A stretch of 64,000 nt of DNA. Origin: Sphingomonadales bacterium (GTDB taxonomy: Bacteria > Pseudomonadota > Alphaproteobacteria > Sphingomonadales > Sphingomonadaceae). The position numbers and the translations under genes are program-made. The stretch is from the NCBI GenBank assembly GCA_012032285.1, contig JAAURJ010000008.1, forward strand, positions 1 to 64,000, given 5' to 3'. Positions 37,128 to 46,161 of this stretch are shown piece after piece (the first letter of the stretch is position 1; each line of letters opens with the position of its first letter). The notes under the pieces were generated by a model. It saw only the letters and a list, made by a program, of their open reading frames with translations. It was not told the origin of the DNA and made no database searches.

Positions 37128-38084
37128 TTGGGGCTATTGGGCACATCAAAGGTAAAATGCGCAGCGTGCGGGGCGGCTTTGCCCCCCGTCATAAGCGGCG
37201 GTGGTGACCGTGAAGACGATCTTTTCAAGCGATCCCAAATCAACACGCCCCAATATCGCGCCGCCAAATTATGCCGCCAATGCAGTGCAAAAACCGTGCG
37301 GCAAAGCGGCTATCATCCGCCGCAAGAAGAAGCGCCTCCACCCGCTCCGCCGCCTGCACCTATTCAGCAGCCCTGTCCCCCTGCTTCGGTCGGCAACCAG
37401 AGCCAAGCGGCCATCACCGGGCAAAGCAATGCAGATGCGGGCTATGAGCGCGGCGGCGGCTATAAAACAGAAAGCGAATTGGAAGCGGAACGGCTCCATT
37501 CCGACCCGATTGGATCAACAAGCGGCTATGGCGCACCCAAGCAAGATAAATCCTATAGTAGCAAGGGTGATTCTGGCGAAGATGATCTGGTCAAAGGCCT
37601 GATCTGGCTGATCACCACCAAAATGGGGCGCAATGCACTATTTGGTATCTTTGTCCTGCTGTTCCTGCTGCCGGCATTTTGCAGCGGGAATAAGGATCGT
37701 CCGCTCCAACCGGAAATGACGGGACCAACCGAAAATAGCGGCGGGGCAATAACGCCAGAAACGGCTGCGAGCCGCAATGATCCCTTGATTTTGCGGCAGG
37801 CGAGGCCCTTTAACAATCCCGGCGGCTGGGCTGGCCCCGGCGATTATCCCTTCTCTGCGCTGCGGAAAGAGCATGAGGGCACCACGGGATTTCGCCTGAT
37901 CATAAGCACCAATGGACGGGTAACCGGTTGTATCATCACCCAAAGCAGCGGGTATGAAGATCTGGATGAAGCGACTTGCAAGGCTATGCGCCGCCGGGCT
38001 AGGTTTAATCCTGCATTGGACAAAGAGGGCAATCCCGTAATAGGCGATTGGCAAAGCCGCGTCCGCTGGCAAATCCCATATTAA
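37128..38084 (+). CDS. Zinc-ribbon/TonB C-terminal-domain fusion protein
   Basis: The reading frame is open from 37062, but the TTG at 37128, 8 bases after GGAG, avoids overlap with fsa and gives 318 residues. Order: an N-terminal zinc ribbon with Cys11/Cys14 and Cys49/Cys52; a Pro-rich and Ser/Gly-rich linker; one membrane helix (FGIFVLLFLLPAFC); then a TonB C-terminal-like domain (TGFRLIISTNGRVTGCIITQ, DEATCKAMRRRARFNPALD). In TonB the C-terminal domain contacts outer-membrane receptors; here the cytoplasmic end is a ribbon, not the usual short helix. No exbBD nearby. Start uncertain. Confidence 0.7.
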   Translation: MGLLGTSKVKCAACGAALPPVISGGGDREDDLFKRSQINTPQYRAAKLCRQCSAKTVRQSGYHPPQEEAPPPAPPPAPIQQPCPPASVGNQSQAAITGQSNADAGYERGGGYKTESELEAERLHSDPIGSTSGYGAPKQDKSYSSKGDSGEDDLVKGLIWLITTKMGRNALFGIFVLLFLLPAFCSGNKDRPLQPEMTGPTENSGGAITPETAASRNDPLILRQARPFNNPGGWAGPGDYPFSALRKEHEGTTGFRLIISTNGRVTGCIITQSSGYEDLDEATCKAMRRRARFNPALDKEGNPVIGDWQSRVRWQIPY

Positions 38085-38096
38085 AGAAAGCAAATA

Positions 38097-38684
38097 ATGC
38101 CCAATACACCCCAGCCAAAAATAGACGTTCCCGGTCATGTGCAGGATGCAATCCGCACGTTGCTCGAATGGGCCGGCGATGATCCCACCCGCGAAGGATT
38201 GCGCGATACGCCCGCGCGTGTTGGCCGTGCGTGGAAGGAATATTGCCTCGGCTATAATGAGGATCCCGGCATCCATTTGTCGCGCACATTTGAAGAAGTG
38301 GGCGGCTATCATGAGCTGGTGCTGCTGAAAGACATACCCTTTCATTCGCACTGCGAACATCATATGGCCCCGATCATCGGCAAGGCTTCGATAGCCTATA
38401 TGCCCACCGACCGGGTCGTCGGCATATCAAAGCTCGCCCGCGTTCTGCACGGCTATGCCCGCCGATTGCAGGTGCAGGAAAGGTTAACGGCGGAGGTTGC
38501 CAATTGTATATATGACCATCTTAAACCAGAAGGCGTGGCGGTGGTGATAGAGGCGCAGCACGGATGCATGACCGGCCGCGGCGTTCGCACGCCGGGCGTC
38601 GGCATGGTGACATCAAAGCTGCTCGGCTGTTTCCTAGACGATCAGCGCAGCCGCAAGGAAGTGATGAGCCTGATGGGTTATTAA
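38097..38684 (+). CDS. folE: GTP cyclohydrolase I
   Basis: A 195-residue zinc enzyme that opens GTP to 7,8-dihydroneopterin triphosphate, the first step to folate. Signatures: DTPARVGRAWKE, the zinc/active-site block PFHSHCEHHMAP, VVGISKLARVLHGYARR, and the second zinc Cys in EAQHGCMTGRG. The length fits the type I enzyme. It follows the zinc-ribbon/TonB gene by 12 bases. Confidence 0.95.
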   Translation: MPNTPQPKIDVPGHVQDAIRTLLEWAGDDPTREGLRDTPARVGRAWKEYCLGYNEDPGIHLSRTFEEVGGYHELVLLKDIPFHSHCEHHMAPIIGKASIAYMPTDRVVGISKLARVLHGYARRLQVQERLTAEVANCIYDHLKPEGVAVVIEAQHGCMTGRGVRTPGVGMVTSKLLGCFLDDQRSRKEVMSLMGY

Positions 38685-38748
38685 CGGCCAGGCAAATATC
38701 CGCCGTGGTCATGCTAAGCTTGTCACAGCTAAGTGAAACAGTACAATC

Positions 38749-38763
38749 TAGGTGCTGACCCTA
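38749..38763. repeat. TAGG/CCCTA palindrome, copy 3 (containing a stop codon)
   Basis: TAGGTGCTGACCCTA lies between convergent folE and the sulfotransferase gene. On the minus strand the palindrome's TAG (38763-38761) is the sulfotransferase stop codon. Confidence 0.65.
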
Positions 38764-39801
38764 GCGCCAGAAATTGAGCGCGTCCGCAATCGCGGCATGG
38801 CGCACAGAAAGCTGTTCTACCCAAGTGATTGCGAGCATTACATCCGCCGCGTGCCGCAGCTTGGCCTCGCGCTGCACGTCACGGCGCAGGTCGGCGCTAT
38901 AGCCATGTTCGGGGGCTTTGGAATAGCTGCGCATGATCGGTCCTTGCAGCAGGCCGTGTAGATGCGCAGCGCTGACCGGTAGATTAAAATGCGCGGCGAT
39001 TGCGGTCAATTGTGTGTCGGGCGCGTTTAGAAAAACATCGAAATCCTGCCATTTGACTGTCCCTTTCGGCGCTATTTTTTCCGCTTGGCGCAGCGTCACC
39101 ATTTCACACAGCCAGCTCATAGCCACACGCTGTGCCGGGGCCAAGTTCCACAGCATATCGGGCGGTTCCCCCAAAAGGGCGGTAAGCCGTTTCAACCGGG
39201 CAGGGGCCATCGCCATGGTTTCCTGCATCGACGCCTCCCCCGCCAATATGGTGAGCATATAGCTTTCCAAGGAGGTGGTTAGGAAGAGCGCCTTATTGCC
39301 GGTTCCGATCAACTGCGGCGCAAGCGGGCTGACAAAGCTACTCGCCTTGATCATCACCTGTTGCCCTTTATGGAAACTGCGCGATAGCCAGCGGATAACC
39401 AAGTCACGGCGGGTCTGATATTGGTCCGGCGACCAGCGCGAATATGGCCGTTCCACATCTGACCAAATCTCCACCAAATCGCGTAGTATCATAGGTTCGC
39501 GCAAGGCAAGCACCGTATCCCATTCGCCCAAAAGGCGGGAAATCAGCGTCGAACCAACATGGCCGATATGGAATATATAATGCGGCGGCGGTGCGGCGGA
39601 GAATGGCGCAGATTCCAGCTCGCTCCATTCGGCAAGCTGCATATTAAGCTGCGGCGTCATTATACGTTGGTCCAAAAAGCTCGCCGACCGAAATGCGGTC
39701 TCATCCATTTGCGAAATCAGCACCCTGTCCGATATCATTTCGAGCCTATGGGGAAACAGCCCGGCATTGTCCGCAAAAGCCACTGCCAAAATATTGGTCA
39801 T
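38761..39801 (-). CDS. Sulfotransferase family protein
   Basis: A 346-residue protein with the PAPS-binding loop form HIGHVGSTLISRLLGEW near residue 75, followed by LREPMILRDL and a second block VMIKASSF in the place of the 3'-phosphate-binding segment. This places it with the bacterial sulfotransferase-like family, but the acceptor is unknown and the loop is not the classical PKSGTTW. The start at 39801 overlaps the upstream hydroxylase stop as ATGA, so the two proteins are made together. Terminal TAG lies in the palindrome at 38749. Confidence 0.6.
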   Translation of the reverse strand: MTNILAVAFADNAGLFPHRLEMISDRVLISQMDETAFRSASFLDQRIMTPQLNMQLAEWSELESAPFSAAPPPHYIFHIGHVGSTLISRLLGEWDTVLALREPMILRDLVEIWSDVERPYSRWSPDQYQTRRDLVIRWLSRSFHKGQQVMIKASSFVSPLAPQLIGTGNKALFLTTSLESYMLTILAGEASMQETMAMAPARLKRLTALLGEPPDMLWNLAPAQRVAMSWLCEMVTLRQAEKIAPKGTVKWQDFDVFLNAPDTQLTAIAAHFNLPVSAAHLHGLLQGPIMRSYSKAPEHGYSADLRRDVQREAKLRHAADVMLAITWVEQLSVRHAAIADALNFWR

Positions 39802-40453
39802 CCGCCCCACATACGCATCAGATTATATTGCACCAGTTGCAGACGAGAAAAATTCGCCGCTGCCATATTATTCCCCTCCAGCGCCGCGACTTCATTCAGG
39901 TTGAATAGGAGATCGCGTTTGGCATTATCGGCTATTTTGCTTTGGATGAAGGTGATTGCGACCTGTCGCTCGCCCTTGGTCACTGGCTCCACCTCATGCA
40001 ATGTATTGGACGGATAAATAACCGCCATTCCTGCCGCCAACCGGAAGCGCAGCGAATCATCGCCGTGCAGTATGTGCAGCGCCCCGCCTTCATAGCTGGC
40101 CGGATCATTCAGGAATATGGTGCAGCTTAGGTCGGAACGCAGCGGTCCGTCGGGCAGGTTGATAGTTGCGCTGTCGGGGTGCAGGCCATAATGTTGTCCG
40201 ACGCCATATTTGGTCATAAGCGGCGGGGCGACGCGCTGCGGAAAGGCGAATTCATGGAACTCTGCACAACCGATTAACGCATCAAAAAGCAGTTTTGATG
40301 TTTGCTGATAGGCCTGCGGATCGTGCAACTGCTGGTTATTTTTCACCTTGCTGTGCGGATTGCTAATCTTGCCATGACATATTTGGCCGAAGCCGCGATC
40401 TGCATAAGCTGCGCGATTTGCGCTTCGTTCAAAATGCGGATTTTTCTGATCAT
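39798..40453 (-). CDS. PKHD-type Fe(II)/2-oxoglutarate hydroxylase, PiuC-like (one-base frameshift)
   Basis: A dioxygenase of 218 residues once the frame is mended. The iron triad is visible: His-x-Asp in YGLHPDSATI, the distal His in NTLHEVEPV, and the 2-oxoglutarate Arg in GERQVAITF. The N-terminal 37 residues (MIRKIRILNEAQIAQLMQIA onward) are in another frame; one G is missing near 40375, restoring VDGKISNPHSKVKNNQQL. This event is not in a homopolymer. Family members hydroxylate peptide or siderophore groups; partner here is the overlapping sulfotransferase. Confidence 0.78.
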
Positions 40454-40502
40454 GGAAAAATTGCTAATACTTTTGGAGTCTTTTGTCCAATGCGATAGGC
40501 GC

Positions 40503-40537
40503 AAAAAAGCCGCCCATGTCTTGCGACAGGGCGGCCT
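40503..40537 (-). terminator. Rho-independent terminator after rplI
   Basis: On the minus strand GCCGCCCTGTC and GACATGGGCGGC pair around a GCAA tetraloop, followed by TTTTTT. It closes the rpsF-rpsR-rplI transcript just before the hydroxylase gene. Confidence 0.88.
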
Positions 40538-40562
40538 TTGATCATGATACAAAAAGGAAGGA

Positions 40563-41246
40563 TTAGTCTTCCTTCGCCTCTTCTGTGCCGGACAAGCCTT
40601 CGCTTTCGCTATTGGCCGCGCGGGCGGCTTCGGAGGCAGCTTGCAATTCAGCCTTTCTGGCCGAATCGGCGGCTTCGGCTTCATCGGCTGCGATCTCGGC
40701 TTCTTCTGCGGCGACAATGGCTTCTGCTGCGATTTCGGCCTGTTCGTCTTCGAACATCTGATCGATCACGTTAACGCCGTCTTTTTGCAGTTCGGCTTCA
40801 TCATCGCTGCGGGCGACATTGACGCTGATCTTTACCGATACTTCGGGGTGCAGCACAACGCGCACATCATATACACCAAGCGCCTTGATCGGGCGTTCGA
40901 GAATGATCATGCTCTTGTTCACATCCCCGCCATTGGCATTCAGGCCTTCGGTAATGTCACGCACGGTGACCGAACCATAAAGCTGTCCGGTGTTCGAAGC
41001 GGCGCGGATCAGAACGATCTGTTTGCCTTCGACATTTTTTGAAGTGGATTCGGCGTCCTTGCGGCGATCGGCATTATCGGCTTCGATCTTCGCGCGGTTG
41101 GCTTCGAACAGCTTCTTATTGCTTTCATTGGCACGCAGCGCTTTTTTATTGGGCAACAGGAAGTTGCGGGCATAGCCGTCCTTTACCGTGACAACATCGC
41201 CAATGGCGCCCAGTTTTTCTACGCGTTCGAGAAGTATGATATCCAT
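40563..41246 (-). CDS. rplI: 50S ribosomal protein L9, with long acidic C-terminal tail
   Basis: The first 147 or so residues are ordinary L9: N-terminal rRNA-binding domain (MDIILLERVEKLGAIGDVV, DGYARNFLLPNKKALRA), connecting helix, and C-terminal domain ending VSVKISVNVARSDDEAE. The remaining 80 residues are an Ala/Glu-rich extension, so the protein is 227 residues against about 149 in E. coli. Last gene of rpsF-rpsR-rplI; a strong terminator follows. Confidence 0.94.
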   Translation of the reverse strand: MDIILLERVEKLGAIGDVVTVKDGYARNFLLPNKKALRANESNKKLFEANRAKIEADNADRRKDAESTSKNVEGKQIVLIRAASNTGQLYGSVTVRDITEGLNANGGDVNKSMIILERPIKALGVYDVRVVLHPEVSVKISVNVARSDDEAELQKDGVNVIDQMFEDEQAEIAAEAIVAAEEAEIAADEAEAADSARKAELQAASEAARAANSESEGLSGTEEAKED

Positions 41247-41258
41247 GTCGCTTCTCCC

Positions 41259-41483
41259 TTAACGTACAATATAAGGCAACAGGCCGATATGGCGTGCGCG
41301 TTTGATGGCTTTGGACAGCTCGCGCTGTTTAATCGCGGAAACGGCGGTGATGCGCGAAGGCACAATTTTGCCGCGTTCGGAGATATAGCCTTGCAAAAGG
41401 CGGACATCTTTATAATCGATTTTCGGTGCGTCCTTGCCTTGGAAAGGGCAGGATTTACGGCGACGGAAAAATGGACGGGACAT
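41259..41483 (-). CDS. rpsR: 30S ribosomal protein S18
   Basis: A 74-residue basic protein: [18 protein letters not shown] at the N-terminus, [19 protein letters not shown] in the middle, [15 protein letters not shown] at the end, all characteristic of S18, which sits on the small-subunit platform beside S6. Its start codon shares one base with the rpsF stop, and rplI follows within 13 bases. Confidence 0.96.
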   Translation of the reverse strand: MSRPFFRRRKSCPFQGKDAPKIDYKDVRLLQGYISERGKIVPSRITAVSAIKQRELSKAIKRARHIGLLPYIVR

Positions 41484-41871
41484 TATGCGGCCTCCTCTTC
41501 ACGTGAACGGCGGGGCGCACGGGGCGCACGGTCACCGCGGTCGCTGCGGTCATTTTTGCGCATCATAACGGACGGGCCTTTTTCATGGGCATCGACACGC
41601 ACGGTCATGTAACGGATCACGTCTTCATTCAGACGCAGCTGACGTTCAAGCTCGGCAATGACATCGCCGGGACCATCAATTTCCAGCATCACAAAATGCG
41701 CTTTGCGGTTTTTTTGAATTTTATAGGTTAAGGTGCGAAGACCCCAGGTTTCGGTTTTGACAACCAGACCTTTATTGTCTTCAACGATTTTGGTGGCTTC
41801 CGCCGCCAGCGCATCAACCTGAGCCTGGCTCAAGTCCTGACGCGCCAAAAAATATGCTCATACAGAGCCAT
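41483..41871 (-). CDS. rpsF: 30S ribosomal protein S6 (one-base frameshift)
   Basis: S6 pairs with S18 on the small-subunit platform. The true start is the ATG at 41871, giving MALYEHIF; one base is missing in the A-run at 41847-41852 on the plus strand, after which the frame continues [14 protein letters not shown]. With it the protein has 129 residues and the usual [20 protein letters not shown] core and a basic [12 protein letters not shown] tail. S6 loss would be costly, so I read this as a sequence error. Confidence 0.92.
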
Positions 41872-42007
41872 TGGCACTTCCTTATGTTACCGATCGCTGA
41901 CGCCGCACCATGCAGACACGCCCCTCCGGCTTTCTTGATTCCCAATATGGGAGCCGCGCCGATAGGCCAAGCGGGATGGGAATGCAAGCGCAGAGTTGCT
42001 ATCTGCC

Positions 42008-43416
42008 CTATACACTCGCCTTGACCAGCCGACTGAGCAGATCGGCGGCAAAGGCGCTCAGCGTGTCGTCGCGGGCGCCCATGATGACCACGCGGTCGCC
42101 GCCTTTGCCAGATTGGCAATCCGCGTCCCGCACGCTTCGCGCGACGGGATATATTCGGCATGGCGGCCCGCGGCGGCGACGGCGTCGGTGATCATCTGAC
42201 TGCCGATGCTTTTGTCCACCGTGCCGCCGAAATAAACCGGGTCGCACAATATCAAAATATCGTCGCGGCCCAGCATTCGGGCGAAAACCTGTGCCAGTTC
42301 CTGCCCCATAACGCGGATGGGGCCAAAGCCATGCGGTTGGAAAAAAGCTATGACGCGGCCGGGAAAGGCGCGCAACGTGGCGAGTGTGGCGGCGGTTTTA
42401 TCGGGGTTATGACCGAAATCGTCGATCACGGTAATGCCGCCTGCAATGCCGACAATATCAAAACGGCGGGCTAGGCCGGTAAAGCGTTCCATCGCGGCCA
42501 CCGCTTGCGGTGCGGTCACCCCCATCGCCATGGCGGCGGCAATGGCGGCGAGAGCGTTGCTGATATTATGCCGTCCCGGCACTTGCAGTGTGACGGGCAA
42601 TATAGAGCCTGCGGCGTGAAGCGTAAAGCGGCTGCCCAAAGGCAAATCAATCACTTCATCGGCCCGCACATCGGCGCGGTCGGAAAAGCCGAAACTGACC
42701 GCGTTCTTCAGCTTTAAGGTTCCCATCAACGCCACTGTTTCGACATCATCGGCGTTCCATATGGCGGTTTTTGCGGCGCGAACGAAATCGCCGAATAACT
42801 GGCGCAGTTCATCCAGGCTCTTATGGTCAAGGCTGACATTGTTCAACACGGCGACTTCGGGCGTATACAGCGCGATTGAACCGTCGCTTTCATCCACCTC
42901 GCTGACAAAAATTTCCCCATGTCCGACCCGCGCACTGGCAAAAGGGGCGTCGGCGGAAACGAAATTTTTCATCACGCCGCCATTCATGATTGTAGGGTCC
43001 AGCCCGGCATGGGCGAGTATCCATCCGGCCATGCCTGTTACCGTCGATTTGCCGCTGGTCCCGCCTATGGCGATACTGCGCGGGGCAGCGTTAAAAATCT
43101 CGGCAAGCAATTCGGCGCGGGTTATGCGCTTGCATCCCAGCTGCTTTGCCTTGGCAATGTCGGGCACGCTGTCTTCGATTGCGGCGGAGGCGACGAGTAT
43201 CTGATCGGGGCTGATAAGACCGCTGCCATCCTGATCATAGAGCGATATGCCCTTGGCTTTAAGATATTCGAATTTGGCGGCCAGCCTGCCCTGATCCAAG
43301 GCCCGATCGGATCCTGCGACCGCCGCACCGCTCTCGCGCACTATCATCGCCAGCGGCAACATACCCGACCCGCCAATGCCGCAGAAGAAATAGGATTTGT
43401 TTTTGCTCATCCGCAT
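42008..43416 (-). CDS. mpl: Mur ligase family protein, Mpl-like (one-base frameshift)
   Basis: A Mur ligase of 469 residues when mended. The P-loop GGTSGKSTVTGMAG replaces the GTHGKTTT of MurC, and other blocks are SEVDESDGSI, NVSLDHKSLDEL and FQPHGFGPIRVM. One A is missing at 42104-42106, after which the frame reads AKGGDRVVIMGARDDTLSAF. By gene context I favour Mpl, which ligates salvaged murein tripeptide to UDP-MurNAc, rather than MurC: an LD-carboxypeptidase gene is divergent 60 bases away. MurC itself normally lies in the dcw cluster. The symbol is an inference. Confidence 0.7.
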
Positions 43417-43475
43417 CGCCTATTGAAAGGCAGCAGTTTTGGCAATCGGCAACGCGAAGAAAAAAGCGAGGAAAA

Positions 43476-44312
43476 ATGAAAATCGGTATCTGCGCTCCGT
43501 CTACTCCTTTTAGCAGGGCCGATGCCGTGCGGGTGACGGCGCTTGCCGAGCAGGAATATCCGCAAGTGCGTTTGGTGTGGCATGAACAATGTTTCGCAGA
43601 ATATGGGCATTTTGCCGGATGCGATGCCGACCGGTTGGCGGCATTTACGGCGCTGGCCAATGATGACAGCGTCGATGCCATATGGTTTGTGCGCGGCGGC
43701 TATGGCGCGTGCCGGATTGCCGAAGATGCTATGCTGCGCTTGGGCGATACAGCGCGGGATAAAATCTATATGGGCTATAGCGATGCAGGCAATATTCTGG
43801 GCGCTCTTTACCGGGCCGGCATTGGCTTTCCTGTTCATGGACCGATGCCCGCCGACATCCGGCGCGATGGCGGCGCGGCAGCGGTGCGCCGGGCGCTGGG
43901 CTGGATGGTACAGGCGGACAGGGCGTCGCTCGATCCTGTGATGGATGAAGGCGTGCGCTATGCCGCGTTCAACCTGATGACGCTCAGCATGATGGTTGGC
44001 ACGCCGATCATGCCCGACCTATCGGGTCATGTGGTGATGGTGGAGGAGGTGTCGGAGCATCTATACGCCTTTGACCGGGCGATGTTTCATGTGCTGACGG
44101 CATTATCAGATGCGGGGCTGGCGGGGATTATGCTTGGCCGGGTGGGCGATGTGCCCGAAAATGACCGCCCGTTCGGGGAAGAAGTGGAAGACATTGCCCG
44201 CCGTTGGTGCAGCCGGACCGGCATAGCTTATTTGGGCCGCGCCGGTATCGGCCATGATGCGGATAACAGGGTTGTGCCTTTCGGGCTTGCAACTGTGCCG
44301 CGCGGGCAATAA
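43476..44312 (+). CDS. ldcA: LD-carboxypeptidase (murein tetrapeptide carboxypeptidase)
   Basis: A 278-residue cytoplasmic serine peptidase (S66) that trims the terminal D-Ala from recycled murein tetrapeptides. The nucleophile is Ser102 in YMGYSDAGNIL; FVRGGYGACRIAED and the GHVVMVEEVSE block that holds the catalytic Glu are as expected, and a C-terminal GIGHDADNRVVPFG carries the His. It is divergent from the Mpl-like ligase. Together they would make and reuse murein tripeptide. Confidence 0.88.
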   Translation: MKIGICAPSTPFSRADAVRVTALAEQEYPQVRLVWHEQCFAEYGHFAGCDADRLAAFTALANDDSVDAIWFVRGGYGACRIAEDAMLRLGDTARDKIYMGYSDAGNILGALYRAGIGFPVHGPMPADIRRDGGAAAVRRALGWMVQADRASLDPVMDEGVRYAAFNLMTLSMMVGTPIMPDLSGHVVMVEEVSEHLYAFDRAMFHVLTALSDAGLAGIMLGRVGDVPENDRPFGEEVEDIARRWCSRTGIAYLGRAGIGHDADNRVVPFGLATVPRGQ

Positions 44313-44359
44313 TCCGCCGCGTAAGACCAAATCGGAACATTATAAAAGAGGAACCAATC

Positions 44360-45310
44360 ATGCGCGCATTTATATTTCCCGGTCAGGGTAGCCAGGCGGT
44401 CGGCATGGGCCGCGATCTTGCCGCCGCCAGCGCCGCCGCCAAAGCAGTGTTTCAGGAAGTGGACGAGGCGCTTGGTCAAAATCTGTTCCGCCTGATGTGC
44501 GATGGGCCGGAGGAGGCGTTGACGCTTACCGAAAATGCGCAGCCCGCAATCATGGCCAATGCGATTGCGACGCTGCGCGTGCTGGAGGCGGAGGGCGGCG
44601 TGAAGCTGGCCGATAAAGCCGCTTTTGTCGCCGGACACAGCTTGGGCGAATATACCGCGCTCTGTGCGGCGGGCAGCTTTGACCTTGCGACTACGGCAAG
44701 CCTGTTGAAATTGCGCGGCCGCGCGATGCAGGCCGCCGTGCCGGTGGGCGTGGGCGCGATGGCGGCTTTGCTGGGCGCGGACATTGAAAAAGCGGAAAAG
44801 CTGGCCGAAGCGGCGGCACAGGGTGAAACGTGCACGGTCGCCAATGATAATGATCCAACCCAAGTGGTGATTAGCGGGCATTTGGCGGCGATCGAACGGG
44901 CGATTGCAATGGCCAAAGACCATGGCATTAAACGCGGTATCCAATTGCCGGTCAGTGCGCCCTTCCACTGCCCGCTCATGCAACCGGCGGCGGACGCGAT
45001 GGCGCAGGCATTGGCAGAAATAGGGGCGCAGACAGCAATCCAGGCGCCCGCCGTGCCGCTTTTCGCCAATGTCACTGCGGCACCGGTTTCGGACGCAGAC
45101 CAAATCCGTGCGCAGCTGGTTGAACAGGTCACCGGCCGGGTGCGCTGGCGCGAAAGCGCAGCGGCAATGGCCGCAGCAGGCGTAACCGAATTTGCCGAAT
45201 TTGGCGGCAAAGTGCTGTCCCCTATGGTGAAACGCAGCGCCGGGGCCGATGTAAACACCGTCAGCCTTATCAATATGGATGATATAGAGGCCTATTTGGG
45301 GGCATTGTAA
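44360..45310 (+). CDS. fabD: Malonyl-CoA:ACP transacylase
   Basis: A 316-residue enzyme that loads malonyl groups onto acyl carrier protein. The acyl-binding Ser94 is in VAGHSLGEYTALC, with the start FPGQGSQAVGMGRDL and the catalytic His in PVSAPFHCPLMQP. It begins a six-gene fatty-acid/cell-wall group on the plus strand (fabD, crotonase, fabG, acpP, fabF, mltG). Ribosome site AAAAGAGGAACC precedes the ATG. Confidence 0.95.
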   Translation: MRAFIFPGQGSQAVGMGRDLAAASAAAKAVFQEVDEALGQNLFRLMCDGPEEALTLTENAQPAIMANAIATLRVLEAEGGVKLADKAAFVAGHSLGEYTALCAAGSFDLATTASLLKLRGRAMQAAVPVGVGAMAALLGADIEKAEKLAEAAAQGETCTVANDNDPTQVVISGHLAAIERAIAMAKDHGIKRGIQLPVSAPFHCPLMQPAADAMAQALAEIGAQTAIQAPAVPLFANVTAAPVSDADQIRAQLVEQVTGRVRWRESAAAMAAAGVTEFAEFGGKVLSPMVKRSAGADVNTVSLINMDDIEAYLGAL

Positions 45311-45359
45311 AACCCTCCGCCTCTTCGCGTCTCCACTTGCAGCAATGATTGGAAAATAG

Positions 45360-46160
45360 ATGACCAAAGCTATCCTGAAAGAACGCAGCGGGGCCGTTTT
45401 GACGATTACGCTCAATCAACCGGAAAAGCGTAATCCGGTGTCGGATAATGCAGTGATTGATGCGCTGTCGGCTGCTTTAATGGCGGCGGATACGGATATG
45501 GATATACGCTGCGTCATTTTAACCGGATCGGGCAGTGTCTTTTCCTCTGGCGGGGATTTGAAACAGATGAAGGACGGCACCGGCCTTCGTTCCGACAATC
45601 CGGCCCAAACAAGGCGCAATTACCGGCAGGGGATACAGCGCCTGCCAATCCTGTTTGAGGCGCTTGATATACCGGTGATTGCGGCGGTCAATGGCCCGGC
45701 CATTGGTGCGGGCTGCGATCTGGCGTTGATGTGCGATATCCGTATTGCCAGCGCAACCGCGATATTCGCCGAAAGTTTTGTGAAGCTTGGCATTGTGCCG
45801 GGTGATGGCGGGGCGTGGCTGCTGCCGCGTATTGTCGGTTTTGCGCGGGCCTGTGAAATGGCGCTGACCGGTGAAGCGGTGGATGCGCACACCGCGCTTG
45901 GCTATGGTCTGGTCAGCCATGTGACCACTGCCCAGGATCTGCTCCCCAAAGCGCGGGAGATTGCCGCCAAAATCGCCGCCAACCCGCCCCATGCCGTGCG
46001 TATGACAAAAAGGTTGCTGCGCTCGGCAGGCCGGACCGATCTTGGCACCAATCTGGAAATGGCCGCCGCGATGCAAAGCCTGGCCCATGCCACCAAAGAC
46101 AATGCAGAGGCGATTGATGCCTTTCTGGAAAAACGCGATCCGAAATTTACAGGAGAATGA
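45360..46160 (+). CDS. Crotonase-family enoyl-CoA hydratase/isomerase
   Basis: A 266-residue crotonase. The oxyanion-hole blocks are SSGGDLKQMKDG and NGPAIGAGCDLALMCD; the catalytic Glu region is FAESFVKLGIVPGDGGAWLL, where an Asp (GDGG) stands near the usual second Glu. Reaction unknown: hydratase, isomerase or a decarboxylase. It is set inside the FAS II cluster, its TGA one base before the fabG start, which implies that the product acts alongside fatty-acid synthesis or that it was inserted there. Confidence 0.85.
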   Translation: MTKAILKERSGAVLTITLNQPEKRNPVSDNAVIDALSAALMAADTDMDIRCVILTGSGSVFSSGGDLKQMKDGTGLRSDNPAQTRRNYRQGIQRLPILFEALDIPVIAAVNGPAIGAGCDLALMCDIRIASATAIFAESFVKLGIVPGDGGAWLLPRIVGFARACEMALTGEAVDAHTALGYGLVSHVTTAQDLLPKAREIAAKIAANPPHAVRMTKRLLRSAGRTDLGTNLEMAAAMQSLAHATKDNAEAIDAFLEKRDPKFTGE

Positions 46161-46161
46161 A

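Noticed and set aside
36325-37149. 274-codon minus-strand frame over fsa
   Set aside because: Overlaps fully with a clear transaldolase on the other strand; composition unlike neighbouring proteins.
44228-45415. 395-codon minus-strand frame over fabD
   Set aside because: It is the reverse complement of a well-defined fabD and has no recognisable domain; GC-rich codon use leaves long antisense frames.
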